From Oceanicaulis sp052055585 (lineage in GTDB: Bacteria > Pseudomonadota > Alphaproteobacteria > Caulobacterales > Maricaulaceae), in the NCBI RefSeq assembly GCF_052055585.1, contig NZ_CP170485.1, forward strand, positions 1,984,001 to 2,048,000: a stretch of 64,000 nucleotides of DNA, given 5' to 3'. Each line of letters begins with the position of its first letter. The stretch's first letter is position 1. Under the pieces are notes generated by a model. It worked only from the letters and a program-made list of their open reading frames with translations. It made no database searches and was not told the DNA's origin. Positions 42,946 through 51,905 of the stretch are shown here, in pieces. Made by a program: the position numbers and the translations under genes.

Positions 42946-44321
42946 CCCAGCACCGCGCCCAGCAGGAACACGGCGAACAAGCCCAGCATCAGCACGAAAC
43001 CATACATGTTGGTCAGCACGAAGGTGCGCACGGCGGACTGGAAGCGTCCGCGCTCGTAGACGACGCGATGCAGCTTGTAGAGATAGACGTTCGAATAGAT
43101 CACCATGGCGAAGATCGCCCAGCCGCCGCCGATCAGGATGCTGGCCTGGCTCATGATCGCCATGGCCAGGAACAGCGCGGCATGAAAGTGCAGCGACACG
43201 ATCATATGGTCGTAAAGATAGAAGCCCCGACGCCAGATATAGACCAGCCCCAGCAAGAGCGCATAGACCGGGACCATCACGAACATGACCCGCGGCACCC
43301 AGTCCGCCGCTGAATCCAGCCAGTCGCCCGGATCATCCGCCACATGGGCGAAGCGCTCGCCCAGATACCGCCGGAACTGCAGGGGCCAGATGGTCTCGGG
43401 CGCCGCTTCGCCAAAATCCTCTGGCGCAAAGAAGCGCCTGATCCGCTCGCCCTCGACCTGACCGCCGAAGGGGTTGAACTCCCCTTCGCCAGACTGCGCA
43501 GCCTCCACCCCATCCCCTGCATCAGGCGAGGCCTCCTCCACCAGGGCGACCTTCTCCTCGACGCTGAGCGCCACCGGATCAGGCTGCAGCACCTGGTAGT
43601 CGGCGGGCGGCGCCTTTTCCGGCGTCTCCAGCACCAGCTCGCCGCCGGGATATTTCGGCCCCAACGGCGTCAGATAGGTGATCTCGTCACCCGCCTCTTG
43701 CGATTCATTGGACGAGAGACCGCCCAGAAAACCGAGCGTATCGAAGGTGCGCAGCGCAATGGTCGCCTCGTCTTCAGTCATTTCGCCTGCAGAGACCTGC
43801 TCGGCGATCCGCTCCCGCGCCTGCTCAATCTCGACCGCAGCCTCGGCCTGAGTGTCGGCGTTGTTCCACCCTTCGCGCATATCGCTGGTCGCCTGGTCGA
43901 GCCCGGTGGTCATCGGCACGAGCAGGAAGAAAATCAGCGAGGCGATGATGTAGAGGCGGAAGGGCGGCATGTACCGCATCCGCTTGCCTTTCAGGAAGGC
44001 GCGCGTAACGCGCCCCGGAAACAGCAAGAGGGCCGGAATGGTGCGCGCCACCCGGCCATCCAGGGCGAACAGCCCTTCAACAATTTCAGAAAACAGGCCG
44101 CGGACCGGCCGGTGGTATTCATCATCGACCTGGCCGCACATATGGCAGACCGGGCCTTCAAGCTTGGTCTCGCAGTTCGCGCAGACGCCTTCAGGCGTAT
44201 CCGCACGCAGCACTGCGGGACGGGAGGGGCGGCGGCGAGACGATCCCCGGCCCGCCGCCACGCCCATGGCGATGGCATGGTCAGCGACGACTTGCGCCGA
44301 AGGATCGAAATTATCGCTCAC
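42942..44321 (-). CDS. DUF3667 membrane protein with zinc-ribbon
   Basis: A 459-residue membrane protein. A zinc-ribbon (CANCETKLEGPVCHMCGQ at about 31-48) is followed by the DUF3667 core: HRPVRGLFSEIVEGLFALDG, RTIPALLLFPGRVTRAFL and KRMRYMPPFRLYIIASLIFF. A long acidic insertion (about 140-300) comes between the first helix and four C-terminal helices; it looks disordered. The family is of unknown function. The start is GTG with GGGGCGAC upstream. Convergent with sppA. Confidence 0.87.
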   Translation of the reverse strand: MSDNFDPSAQVVADHAIAMGVAAGRGSSRRRPSRPAVLRADTPEGVCANCETKLEGPVCHMCGQVDDEYHRPVRGLFSEIVEGLFALDGRVARTIPALLLFPGRVTRAFLKGKRMRYMPPFRLYIIASLIFFLLVPMTTGLDQATSDMREGWNNADTQAEAAVEIEQARERIAEQVSAGEMTEDEATIALRTFDTLGFLGGLSSNESQEAGDEITYLTPLGPKYPGGELVLETPEKAPPADYQVLQPDPVALSVEEKVALVEEASPDAGDGVEAAQSGEGEFNPFGGQVEGERIRRFFAPEDFGEAAPETIWPLQFRRYLGERFAHVADDPGDWLDSAADWVPRVMFVMVPVYALLLGLVYIWRRGFYLYDHMIVSLHFHAALFLAMAIMSQASILIGGGWAIFAMVIYSNVYLYKLHRVVYERGRFQSAVRTFVLTNMYGFVLMLGLFAVFLLGAVLG

Positions 44322-44344
44322 ACGTCGCCCCAGCCCTGTCGCGA

Positions 44345-45964
44345 TTAACCTGCGTCAGCCTTGCACAGGTAACGGGTGCGGTGAATGTGGGTCAGGTTGT
44401 CTTCCCAACCGGTCACATTCGGGTTCACCAGCGCCTTGTTCACGTAATAGACGAGCGGCATGTACGGGCTGTCGTCGAGCAGGATCTGCTCGGCGTCAGA
44501 CAGCAAGTCGCCGCGTTGTTCGGCGTCCAGCGTGCGGTTCGCCTGCTCCACCAGAGCGTCATACTCGGGGTTGGACCAGCGCGAATAGTTCATCGGAACC
44601 GAATCCGTCTCGCCCAGGAACAGGAAGTTGTAAGCGTCGTTGTAATCGCCGATCCAGCCGCCATCGCCCAGCGAGAAGTCACCGGCGCGCAGGTTGGCGT
44701 AGTGGATCTGGGTCTCGATGCCCACGATCTCCGGACGCACCCAGTCTGCAATCAGCGCCCAGTCCTGCTGGACCACCGGCGCCACCCGCGGATTGTCGCC
44801 CGTGGTGCGGTGGGAGTATTCGAACACCAGCGGGTTTTCAGGACCGTAGCCGGCTTCGATCAGCAGCTCGCGCGCCATCTCGCGGCGCTCTTCAACCGGA
44901 ATCTCTTCCCAGCTCACATGCGCATCGCCCGGATAGGCGTTCACGCCCGGCGGCACGAAGGAATAGGCCGGGATCTGGCCGGCGCGCAGGATGTCATTGG
45001 CGATAAAGTCACGATCGACCGCCATGGACAGGGCGTTGCGCACGCGCGGATCGTCAAACGGCGCTTCAGTGGTGTTGAAGGCGAAGTAGACGATGCCGAG
45101 ATAGGGGTGCACCCGCACATAGTCGGGGATCTCACGGCGCAGGAAGTCGAGGTTCTGGCCAGCGAAATCCACGTTCAGGTCCAGCTCGCCATTGCGCACG
45201 CGGCGCTCGGCGGCGGGGTTGTCCACGGTCGGGTAGTAGAACACCTCGTCCACGCAGACATTCTCATTGTCCCAGAACAGCGGGTTGCGCTCGACAAGCA
45301 CGAAGTCGTTGGCGCGCCAGTTCACCAGCTTGTAGGGGCCATTGGTGACGATGTTCTGCGGCTGAACCCACGCATCGCCATATTGCTCCACCACGTGCTG
45401 GGGCACGGGGAAGGTGGTGTAGTGGGTCAGAAGGCCCGGCAGGTACGGCGCAGGGAATTCCAGATCGATGCGCAGGGTGTGATCGTCAATGGCGGTCACG
45501 CCCAGCTCTTCCGGAGCCAGCTCGCCCGCGTTCACCGCGCGCGCATTCTTGATCGGGTAGAGCAGCGAGGCGTAGTTGGCCAGCGTCGCCGGATCGAGGA
45601 TGCGGCGGAAGGCGTATTCGAAATCGCCCGCCGTCACCGGCTCGCCATCGCTCCACACCGCATCGCGCAGGGTGAAGGACCAGCTCAGGCCGTCCTCGGT
45701 GACATCCCAGTCAGCCGCCATGCCCGGAACTGGCTCTGCATCGGCGTTCTCGGTGAACAGGCCGATCAGCATGTCGCCGATAATGTTGTTTTCCCAGGTG
45801 CCCGACGCCTTGTGCGGATCGAGCGTCAGCGGCTCTGCGCCGTTGCCGCGATGCAGCACGACCAGATCACTGTCAGCAGAATCGCCGCCTCCCCCGCATG
45901 CGGTGAGGGCGAGCGCGGATGCGCCAGCCGCAAGAAGTAGGCTCAGCTTACGAGTGATGGTCAT
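44345..45964 (-). CDS. oppA: oligopeptide ABC transporter substrate-binding lipoprotein (OppA-like)
   Basis: A 539-residue periplasmic peptide-binding lipoprotein of SBP family 5. Signal with lipobox LTAC (Cys23) and a Gly-rich linker, then family segments such as RGNGAEPLTLDPHKASGTWE, WSDGEPVTAGDFEYAFRRIL, TNGPYKLVNW and the C-terminal DDSPYMPLVYYVNKALVN. It should deliver peptides to the OppB/OppC permeases encoded at 46869-48706 on the same strand; a convergently oriented small gene lies between them. No ATPase genes (oppD, oppF) are in the window. Confidence 0.9.
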   Translation of the reverse strand: MTITRKLSLLLAAGASALALTACGGGGDSADSDLVVLHRGNGAEPLTLDPHKASGTWENNIIGDMLIGLFTENADAEPVPGMAADWDVTEDGLSWSFTLRDAVWSDGEPVTAGDFEYAFRRILDPATLANYASLLYPIKNARAVNAGELAPEELGVTAIDDHTLRIDLEFPAPYLPGLLTHYTTFPVPQHVVEQYGDAWVQPQNIVTNGPYKLVNWRANDFVLVERNPLFWDNENVCVDEVFYYPTVDNPAAERRVRNGELDLNVDFAGQNLDFLRREIPDYVRVHPYLGIVYFAFNTTEAPFDDPRVRNALSMAVDRDFIANDILRAGQIPAYSFVPPGVNAYPGDAHVSWEEIPVEERREMARELLIEAGYGPENPLVFEYSHRTTGDNPRVAPVVQQDWALIADWVRPEIVGIETQIHYANLRAGDFSLGDGGWIGDYNDAYNFLFLGETDSVPMNYSRWSNPEYDALVEQANRTLDAEQRGDLLSDAEQILLDDSPYMPLVYYVNKALVNPNVTGWEDNLTHIHRTRYLCKADAG

Positions 45965-46162
45965 TATGATCAGGCTCCCCAGTGATCTGTTTTCGCTTCT
46001 GCGTGCAATTGACCGCGTTCCATAGCATCATCGCATTCAGAGGATGCTGAACCTAGCCGCCATGCCCAGTCAATTCACCGGGTGATGTAAGCGCTATGGT
46101 TGACGCCTTCTTAATTTCCTAGGGAAATGGGTGAGAATTCAAGTGAAAATCGGACGTATCAT

Positions 46163-46792
46163 ATGCAACTGAGATCTCTGGCGACCGCTTGCGCCCTGAT
46201 CAGCGTGAGTTTTCCGGCTCTGGCGCAAGGCGCTGAAACGGAGTCTGAAACCCTGAACCGGCTACTCGCATGTCAGGCGCTGACCGATGACGCCGCCCGC
46301 CTCGCCTGCCAGGACGAGCATCTCGCCACACTGGCCGAGGCGACGCAAACCGGCCGCATCGTTGTGGTCGAACGCCAGGCGCTGCGTCAGGTGGAACGCG
46401 AGAGCTTTGGTCTCAACCTGCCCAGCGTCGGACGGCTGGGTGGCTTCCTGCGCCGTTCATCCTCTGACACGGCGGACGCCGAACAGGTCGCAGAAGCGGA
46501 AACCGAGACGTTCGAAGACGGCTCTGTGGCCACCTATAACGAGGAAGGCTCTCTGGACAGCCTGACCGGACTTCCGGTCGAGGAGGTGGAGACCGTGCGC
46601 GGCAAGCTGCGCATCACCCTCGCCAATGGCCAGGTCTGGGCCCAGACCGATTCGACCCGCATTCCGACGATCTCCAATCGCGATGTGCGCAACGGACTGA
46701 CCGCCGAGATCGAGACCGGCCTGATGGGCGCTCACTTCATGACGCTGAGCAACAACACACGCCGTCGCTTCCGCGCCGAGCGCATTCACTAG
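46163..46792 (+). CDS. exported hypothetical protein
   Basis: A 209-residue protein with a signal peptide (MQLRSLATACALISVSFPALAQ). The N-terminal mature part has two cysteines (LLACQALTDDAARLACQDEH), a pattern seen in small periplasmic proteins. The rest contains LPVEEVETVRGKLRITLANG and QVWAQTDSTRIP, a beta-rich domain with aromatic W-A-Q. Resembles a type of alphaproteobacterial envelope protein of unknown role. The frame extends to 46127. It lies between oppA and oppBC on the other strand and ends at the bidirectional terminator at 46815. Confidence 0.75.
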   Translation: MQLRSLATACALISVSFPALAQGAETESETLNRLLACQALTDDAARLACQDEHLATLAEATQTGRIVVVERQALRQVERESFGLNLPSVGRLGGFLRRSSSDTADAEQVAEAETETFEDGSVATYNEEGSLDSLTGLPVEEVETVRGKLRITLANGQVWAQTDSTRIPTISNRDVRNGLTAEIETGLMGAHFMTLSNNTRRRFRAERIH

Positions 46793-46814
46793 GCGCGCGC
46801 CTTCAGACAAGGAA

Positions 46815-46846
46815 AAAGCGGCGCTGGTTCAGCGCCGCTTTTTTTG
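46815..46846. terminator. bidirectional Rho-independent terminator
   Basis: A perfect stem (AAAGCGGCGCTG with CAGCGCCGCTTT, loop GTT) has A and T runs on both sides. It lies between the 3' ends of the convergent exported-protein gene (46792) and oppC (46869) and can serve both. Confidence 0.92.
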
Positions 46847-46868
46847 TGTCCGTACCTGAGGCCTCGGC

Positions 46869-47774
46869 CTAGCGATCCTTGGGATCGATGGCGTCGCGCA
46901 GGCCGTCGCCGATGAAGTTGAAGCAGAACAGCGTCAGCATCATGGTCAGCGCCGGGAAGATCAGCGTCCAGGGTGCGATTTCCATATCGCGGGCGCCGTT
47001 CGAGATCAGATTGCCGAGCGAGGTCAGCGGTTCCTGAACGCCGAGCCCGAGGAAGCTCAGGAAGCTTTCCGCCAGGATCACCACCGGAATGGTCAGCGTC
47101 ACATAGACCACCACAGGGCCCAGCACGTTGGGCACGATATGGCGGCGGATGATGGCGCCCTGGGAGACGCCGGCGGCATGAGCCGCCTCGACGAATTCCA
47201 TGCTTTTGAGCGCAATGGTCTGGCCGCGCACGATTCGCGCCATGGTCAGCCATTCAACCGCGCCGATGGCGACGAAGATCAGGATGATGTTCCGCCCGAA
47301 CACCACCATCAGGATGATGACGAAGAAGATGAAGGGCAGCGAGTACAGGATATCCACGACGCGCATCATCAGCTGGTCGAGCTTGCCGCCCACAAAGCCG
47401 GCGATCGCGCCCCAGGTCACCCCGATGATCAGAGAGACGAAGGTCGCCACCACGCCCACCATCAAGGACATGCGCAGGCCGACCAGCACGCGGGCGAACA
47501 AATCCCGCCCCTGCGCGTCCGTGCCAAAGATATGAAGGTCGGTGAAGGTCGGCGCGATCTGCACCTTGTCACGATAGATGAAGGTGCTGTCGTGAACCCA
47601 GAGCAGCGGGCCGACCAGCGCCAGAAGAACCATGACGCCCAGAAGGATCAGGCTGGCGACCGCCGCCTTGTTGCGCAGCAGGCGCGCGCGCGCATCGTCC
47701 CAGAGCGAGCGGCCCTTGACGGCGCTCTGTTCCATCAGCTCGGCTTTTTCTTGCGGCGTGGAGGTCAGAACCAT
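46869..47774 (-). CDS. oppC: oligopeptide ABC transporter permease OppC
   Basis: A 301-residue inner-membrane permease with about six helices and the N-terminal OppC extension (SLWDDARARLLRNKAAVASL). The EAA loop that contacts the ATPase is at about 195-215: FVEAAHAAGVSQGAIIRRHI followed by VPNVLG. Also TDAQGRDLFARVLVGLRMS near residue 90, typical of OppC/DppC. It overlaps the oppB stop by one base. The substrate-binding gene is at 44345-45964. Confidence 0.93.
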   Translation of the reverse strand: MVLTSTPQEKAELMEQSAVKGRSLWDDARARLLRNKAAVASLILLGVMVLLALVGPLLWVHDSTFIYRDKVQIAPTFTDLHIFGTDAQGRDLFARVLVGLRMSLMVGVVATFVSLIIGVTWGAIAGFVGGKLDQLMMRVVDILYSLPFIFFVIILMVVFGRNIILIFVAIGAVEWLTMARIVRGQTIALKSMEFVEAAHAAGVSQGAIIRRHIVPNVLGPVVVYVTLTIPVVILAESFLSFLGLGVQEPLTSLGNLISNGARDMEIAPWTLIFPALTMMLTLFCFNFIGDGLRDAIDPKDR

Positions 47775-48706
47775 CAGTCGAACTTCACTTTGGGATTGAG
47801 CACCGCATACAAGAGGTCCGCAATCAGATTGAGAAGGATGATCAGGCTGGCGTACAGGATCACCACGCCCATCACCACGGTGTAGTCACGCTGGAGCGCG
47901 GCGAAGACAAACTGTCGCCCGACGCCCGGCAGGGAGAAGACCTGCTCGATCACGATGGAGCCGGTCAGAAGCGCGGCGGTCGCCGGGCCCAGATAGCTCA
48001 CCAGCGGCAGGATCGCGGCGCGCAGGGCGTGACGGGTGATCACCGCGAACGGGCTCAGACCCTTGGCGCGCGCCGTCCGGATGAAGTTGGAGCGGATCAC
48101 CTCGATCATGCTCGCGCGCATCAGGCGCGAGATGATGGCGATCTGCGGCAGGGCCAGCGTGATGACCGGCAGGATCAGGCGCTCGACGGTCATGCCGTGT
48201 CGCGGATCCAGCCCGCCCGATGGCAGCCAGCCCAGATAGATGCCGATGACCAGCGCCAGAATGGGGCCCACCACAAAGGGCGGGATCACGATGCCCACTG
48301 TGGCGAAGCCGACCACCCCGTAATCCAGCGATGTATTTTGCCTGAGCGCGGCTATCGATCCGAGCGCCGTGCCCACAAACACCGCCAGCGCCATCGACAA
48401 CAGGCCGACAGTGGCCGAAACCGGGAAGCCTTCAGAAATGATCTGGGCGACGGTCTTGTCGCGGAATTTCAGGGACGGGCCGAGATCGAACTTCGCCAGA
48501 TCGACCAGATAATCGACATATTGCTTGGCGACCGGCTGATCCATGCCGTAGCTCGCCAGCAGGTTCTGACGGGTCTGCTCCGGCATGGGACGTTCGAGGT
48601 CGAACGGACCACCCGGCGCAAAGCGCATCATGAAGAACGCCAGCGTGATGATCACCAACAAGGTTGGGATCGCAACGAGAATACGGCGGACGATGTAACC
48701 GATCAT
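47774..48706 (-). CDS. oppB: oligopeptide ABC transporter permease OppB
   Basis: A 310-residue inner-membrane permease with six helices. N-terminal IVRRILVAIPTLLVIITLAFFM and RFAPGGPFD are the family start. The EAA loop is NFIRTARAKGLSPFAVITRH. It pairs with OppC in the peptide importer. The first gene of the minus-strand oppBC unit; the 134-bp upstream gap (48707-48840) contains the likely promoter, AT-rich near 48770. Confidence 0.93.
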   Translation of the reverse strand: MIGYIVRRILVAIPTLLVIITLAFFMMRFAPGGPFDLERPMPEQTRQNLLASYGMDQPVAKQYVDYLVDLAKFDLGPSLKFRDKTVAQIISEGFPVSATVGLLSMALAVFVGTALGSIAALRQNTSLDYGVVGFATVGIVIPPFVVGPILALVIGIYLGWLPSGGLDPRHGMTVERLILPVITLALPQIAIISRLMRASMIEVIRSNFIRTARAKGLSPFAVITRHALRAAILPLVSYLGPATAALLTGSIVIEQVFSLPGVGRQFVFAALQRDYTVVMGVVILYASLIILLNLIADLLYAVLNPKVKFD

Positions 48707-48840
48707 GGGGCGCTTTTTGACATCTGGATGAAGACCGCTTTGTGGGGGTTACAAACTATCGGATCAAGGACGACCCGCAGTCAGCAACATTTGGAATTAT
48801 TTTTCAATAGCTTCGCACTCAGTGCATTCACTGTTCCCGA

Positions 48841-49041
48841 TCAGTCTTTGTCCGGACCTTGAGTGCGTTCAGCGTTTGAATCACGCATAATGTCAGCACT
48901 GGCGTGAACAGGGCCTGACTGAACCGGACCGTGCGCCTGGGTGTCGAGTCCCATTTTGAGACACCCGATCACGATCGCCGCCATCACCAGAAGGCGCATG
49001 CGGCGGCTCAGAAAGATACTGGCGGCGGTCAGGCGTGTCAT
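48841..49041 (-). CDS. small membrane protein of unknown function
   Basis: A 66-residue protein with one hydrophobic helix (RLLVMAAIVIGCLKMG) after a basic N-terminus and a polar tail. ATG at 49041 has GAGGAC seven bases before it; the frame continues to 49092. It is not recognised. It is divergent from the ATP-grasp-like gene at 49176. Its reality is supported only by start, composition and the helix. Confidence 0.45.
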   Translation of the reverse strand: MTRLTAASIFLSRRMRLLVMAAIVIGCLKMGLDTQAHGPVQSGPVHASADIMRDSNAERTQGPDKD

Positions 49042-49175
49042 GGCGAGGTCCTCGGTTTCCAGCTCGGTGACGCACACGAAAGCGTGACGCAAAAAGCGCG
49101 CCGGTGTGATGAGGCGTGAATTGCGCCATTCAGGGGCCGCGGTATCGTGTAACCGGAATCAAGAGGGGCGCAGGT

Positions 49176-50105
49176 ATGGCGACGACCGCGTGGTGGCGCG
49201 ATTTTGAGCTGAACGGACATGTGGTGCAGGTCAGAAAAACCGGCGCCCGCATTCCGATTGATGGCGGCATCGTCTCTGAAGTCCTGTCCTGGCTGACCTA
49301 TCACCTGCGCATCGAGTTTGAGCGCCAGCGCATCCCGGCCGACGGGCCGCGCGTCTGGTTCACCCCCGACCGCCCCCGGCCCTGGTATCTGATCTGGCCG
49401 GTGGCGCAGATGGCGGGCCTCAGACTGGCCAGCAGGCCAGAGGACGCGGACCTCGTGTTCAGCTTCGAGGACCTGACGTGTGTGGAGGCGGCGCAATCGA
49501 GCCCCCTGCCCCAGATGAACACGCAGTGCGTGGACGTCTCCAAATCCCGCGTAGCCGCCGTGTTTGAACAGGTGAGCGGCCGGGCGCTGGCGGTGGACCC
49601 CGGCGTCTGGAGCGGCCCGATGGTCGCCAAGTCAGAGCTTAACGGCGCCCATGACGGCCAGATCGTGACAGGTCCGACCGCCGCCGAACCCGGCCTCGCC
49701 TATCAACGCCTGATCGACAATGTGGCTGAAGATGGCTGCGTGGAGGATCTGCGCTGCCCCACCGTGGGCGGCGATGTACCGGTCGTCTTTCTCAAGCGCC
49801 GCCCTGTGGGCGAGCGCTTCGCCAACCACAATACCGAAGTGCGGCTGCTGCACCCCGACGCGGTGTTCTCGGCCGGGGAGCGCGACCTGATCCGCCGCTT
49901 CTGCGCCGCCATGAAACTGGACTGGGGCGGCATTGATGTGTTGCGCGACCGCCAGTCCGGCGATCTGTGGATCGTCGATGTGAACAAGACCGATATGGGC
50001 CCGCCGATCGCGCTGCCCATGACCGACAAACTCAGCGCCACGCATACGCTGGCGCAAAGCCTGCGCGCCTATGTGGACGCCCGGCTGACCGCTTTGGAGA
50101 CCTGA
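49176..50105 (+). CDS. ATP-grasp-like protein of unknown function
   Basis: A 309-residue protein. The C-terminal part looks like the end of an ATP-grasp ligase: FCAAMKLDWGGIDVLRDRQSGD, then LWIVDVNKTDMG, which fits the metal-binding D-x-N end of that fold. The N-terminal half has WYLIWPVAQMAGLRLASRPE and DLVFSFEDLTC, like a pre-ATP-grasp Rossmann part. Substrate unknown. The start ATG has a GAGGGG site seven bases away (longer frame to 49116). One base separates it from the MBL-fold gene, so they are one operon and may work in one pathway. Confidence 0.6.
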   Translation: MATTAWWRDFELNGHVVQVRKTGARIPIDGGIVSEVLSWLTYHLRIEFERQRIPADGPRVWFTPDRPRPWYLIWPVAQMAGLRLASRPEDADLVFSFEDLTCVEAAQSSPLPQMNTQCVDVSKSRVAAVFEQVSGRALAVDPGVWSGPMVAKSELNGAHDGQIVTGPTAAEPGLAYQRLIDNVAEDGCVEDLRCPTVGGDVPVVFLKRRPVGERFANHNTEVRLLHPDAVFSAGERDLIRRFCAAMKLDWGGIDVLRDRQSGDLWIVDVNKTDMGPPIALPMTDKLSATHTLAQSLRAYVDARLTALET

Positions 50106-50106
50106 T

Positions 50107-51006
50107 ATGAGCGCCATCCCCTTCGTCCGCGAGTTCGACTTTGAATACGGACGCTGTGACCAGATGAGCCCGCGCATCCGCCGGGTGATCGCGCCCAATC
50201 CGGGCAATTTCACCTATACCGGCACGGGCGTGTTCATCATCGGAACCGGCGAGGTCGCCGTGCTTGATCCCGGCCCCGCCATGGCTGAACACGAAGCCGC
50301 GCTCGACAAAGCGCTGGCGGGCGAACGGGTCAGCCATGTCTTCGTCACCCACCATCATCTCGACCACTCCCCCCTCGCCCACACCCTGGCGAACAAGCAT
50401 GGCTGCAAGGTCTATGGCCGTATGCCCAGGGTGACCGAACCCGAAGGCGGAGAAGTGCGCATGGAAGCGGGCGATGATCTGGGTTTCCGTCCGGACATCC
50501 AGATCGAGGATGGCGATGTGTTCGAGGGTCCGGACTGGACGCTGACCGCGCTCCATACGCCGGGGCACACCTCCAACCATCTGTGCTACGCACTGAAGGA
50601 AGAGAACGCCCTGTTCTCGGGCGATCATGTCATGGGCTGGTCCACCTCGGTGGTCAGCCCGCCCGATGGCTCCATGAGTGATTACATGGCCCAGCTCAAG
50701 CGCATCCGGGCCATGACGTTCGGGACGATCTACCCCACCCATGGCCCGCAGATCACCGATCCGCAGCCGTTTCTGGACGCCTATATCGCCCACCGCGAAG
50801 CCCGCGAGGCGCAAGTGCTCAACCAGCTCAAGGACGGTCAGACCACCATCAAGGCCATGGTGGCGGTGATGTATGCTGATGTGGACAAGCGCCTGCACCC
50901 GGCCGCCGCCCATTCTGTGCTCGCGCACATGATCCATCTGGTGGAACAGGGCAAGGCGGTCTGCGAGGGCGCGCCGGGGCTCGACACCCCTTACACCCTC
51001 GCCTGA
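50107..51006 (+). CDS. MBL-fold metallo-hydrolase (LACTB2-like)
   Basis: A 299-residue metallo-beta-lactamase-fold hydrolase. The metal motif is HHHLDH (HxHxDH) at about 80-85, with HTPGHTSNH, FSGDHVMGW and PTHGPQ later. The C-terminal 60 residues contain a winged-helix-like domain (AAHSVLAHMIHLVEQGKA), the LACTB2-type layout. Hydrolysis of an ester, thioester or RNA is possible; the substrate cannot be told. It follows the ATP-grasp-like gene after one base. The next gene (DUF1499) converges on it with 15 bases between. Confidence 0.88.
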   Translation: MSAIPFVREFDFEYGRCDQMSPRIRRVIAPNPGNFTYTGTGVFIIGTGEVAVLDPGPAMAEHEAALDKALAGERVSHVFVTHHHLDHSPLAHTLANKHGCKVYGRMPRVTEPEGGEVRMEAGDDLGFRPDIQIEDGDVFEGPDWTLTALHTPGHTSNHLCYALKEENALFSGDHVMGWSTSVVSPPDGSMSDYMAQLKRIRAMTFGTIYPTHGPQITDPQPFLDAYIAHREAREAQVLNQLKDGQTTIKAMVAVMYADVDKRLHPAAAHSVLAHMIHLVEQGKAVCEGAPGLDTPYTLA

Positions 51007-51021
51007 CGGAAGGGCGGGCGC

Positions 51022-51843
51022 CTAGGCGCCCTCGCCCAGCGAGCTGCGCAAGCGCGCCTCGAACGCGTCCAGACGGGCGGCGTTCGCACCGAGATCAGAG
51101 ACGCCCACTCGGCTGACGGACCGGGCGTCGACCCGGCTTCCGCCCTCTTCAAGCGCGGTCACACGCACCACAACATCATCCTTGAAGCCGAACCAGAACG
51201 AGGTGTCGGTGGCTTCAAACATGCCCGCTTCGGGCGAGTCCGTGCCGATCTTCCAGCCCATATCCCGCGCCGCATTCAGAGCCGCCTCATAGACCAGCTC
51301 GGGCTCGACTGCGAAGATCATCGGCTGGATCTGCGGATAGGCCTCGGCCTGCACTTCGGGCAGCGGACGCTCGGAACGCGGATCGATCTTGCCTTCATAC
51401 ACAACCGGATTGGCGTCCGCGCCACGCCGGTCGATCAGGGCGGCGGAAAATTGCGGCGGGTTCTGGGTGTCGGTGGTGATGTCGTGAATGGGCGGGATGG
51501 TCGAGGCGTATTCGCGCACTGACGCCGCGTATCCCAGCCCGCCAGCACCCACGACAATCGCCAGTATGGCGGCGACCCAACCGCCTGCGCCCGGCGCATT
51601 CGCCTTGCCGAACACGAAGCGGTAGACGATCAGCAGCACCAGGCTGACAACGCCCGCGCCGAGCGCCGCAAACAGGAAGCGCGGCCCCCATTCAAACGTC
51701 ATGACGCCCAGACCGAAGCGATAGCTCCACAGCTCGAACCGTGTGCCCAGCGCGCCAGCGGCGAACCAGAGCGGCGTGATAATGGCGAGCGCCGCCGTGA
51801 CGCCAACCACGAGATGCCGAATGGCGCGAAAAACCGAAATCAT
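51022..51843 (-). CDS. DUF1499 family membrane protein
   Basis: A 273-residue protein with three or four N-terminal helices (to about residue 110) and a C-terminal DUF1499 domain: TDTQNPPQFSAALIDRRG, then VYEAALNAARDMGWKIG and EATDTSFWFGFKDDVVVRV, ending in SRVGVSDLGANAARLDAF. The function of the family is unknown; often envelope-linked. The frame goes to 51933, where it would overlap pdxH; ATG at 51843 with GGGGCT is the better start. Same strand as pdxH, 62 bases downstream. Confidence 0.88.
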   Translation of the reverse strand: MISVFRAIRHLVVGVTAALAIITPLWFAAGALGTRFELWSYRFGLGVMTFEWGPRFLFAALGAGVVSLVLLIVYRFVFGKANAPGAGGWVAAILAIVVGAGGLGYAASVREYASTIPPIHDITTDTQNPPQFSAALIDRRGADANPVVYEGKIDPRSERPLPEVQAEAYPQIQPMIFAVEPELVYEAALNAARDMGWKIGTDSPEAGMFEATDTSFWFGFKDDVVVRVTALEEGGSRVDARSVSRVGVSDLGANAARLDAFEARLRSSLGEGA

Positions 51844-51905
51844 GACAAAGCCCCGACTGCCACTGGATGGGTATTTGGATACTCTAGGCCCAAACCCCAG
51901 CCGTT

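Noticed and set aside
44381..45940. 519-codon plus-strand open frame opposite oppA
   Set aside because: oppA has a lipobox and SBP family motifs; the antisense translation has no recognisable features.
46163..46792. possible mobile-element cargo between oppA and oppBC
   Set aside because: No inverted repeats, transposase or change in base composition is seen; it is an ordinary exported-protein gene in a rearranged neighbourhood.
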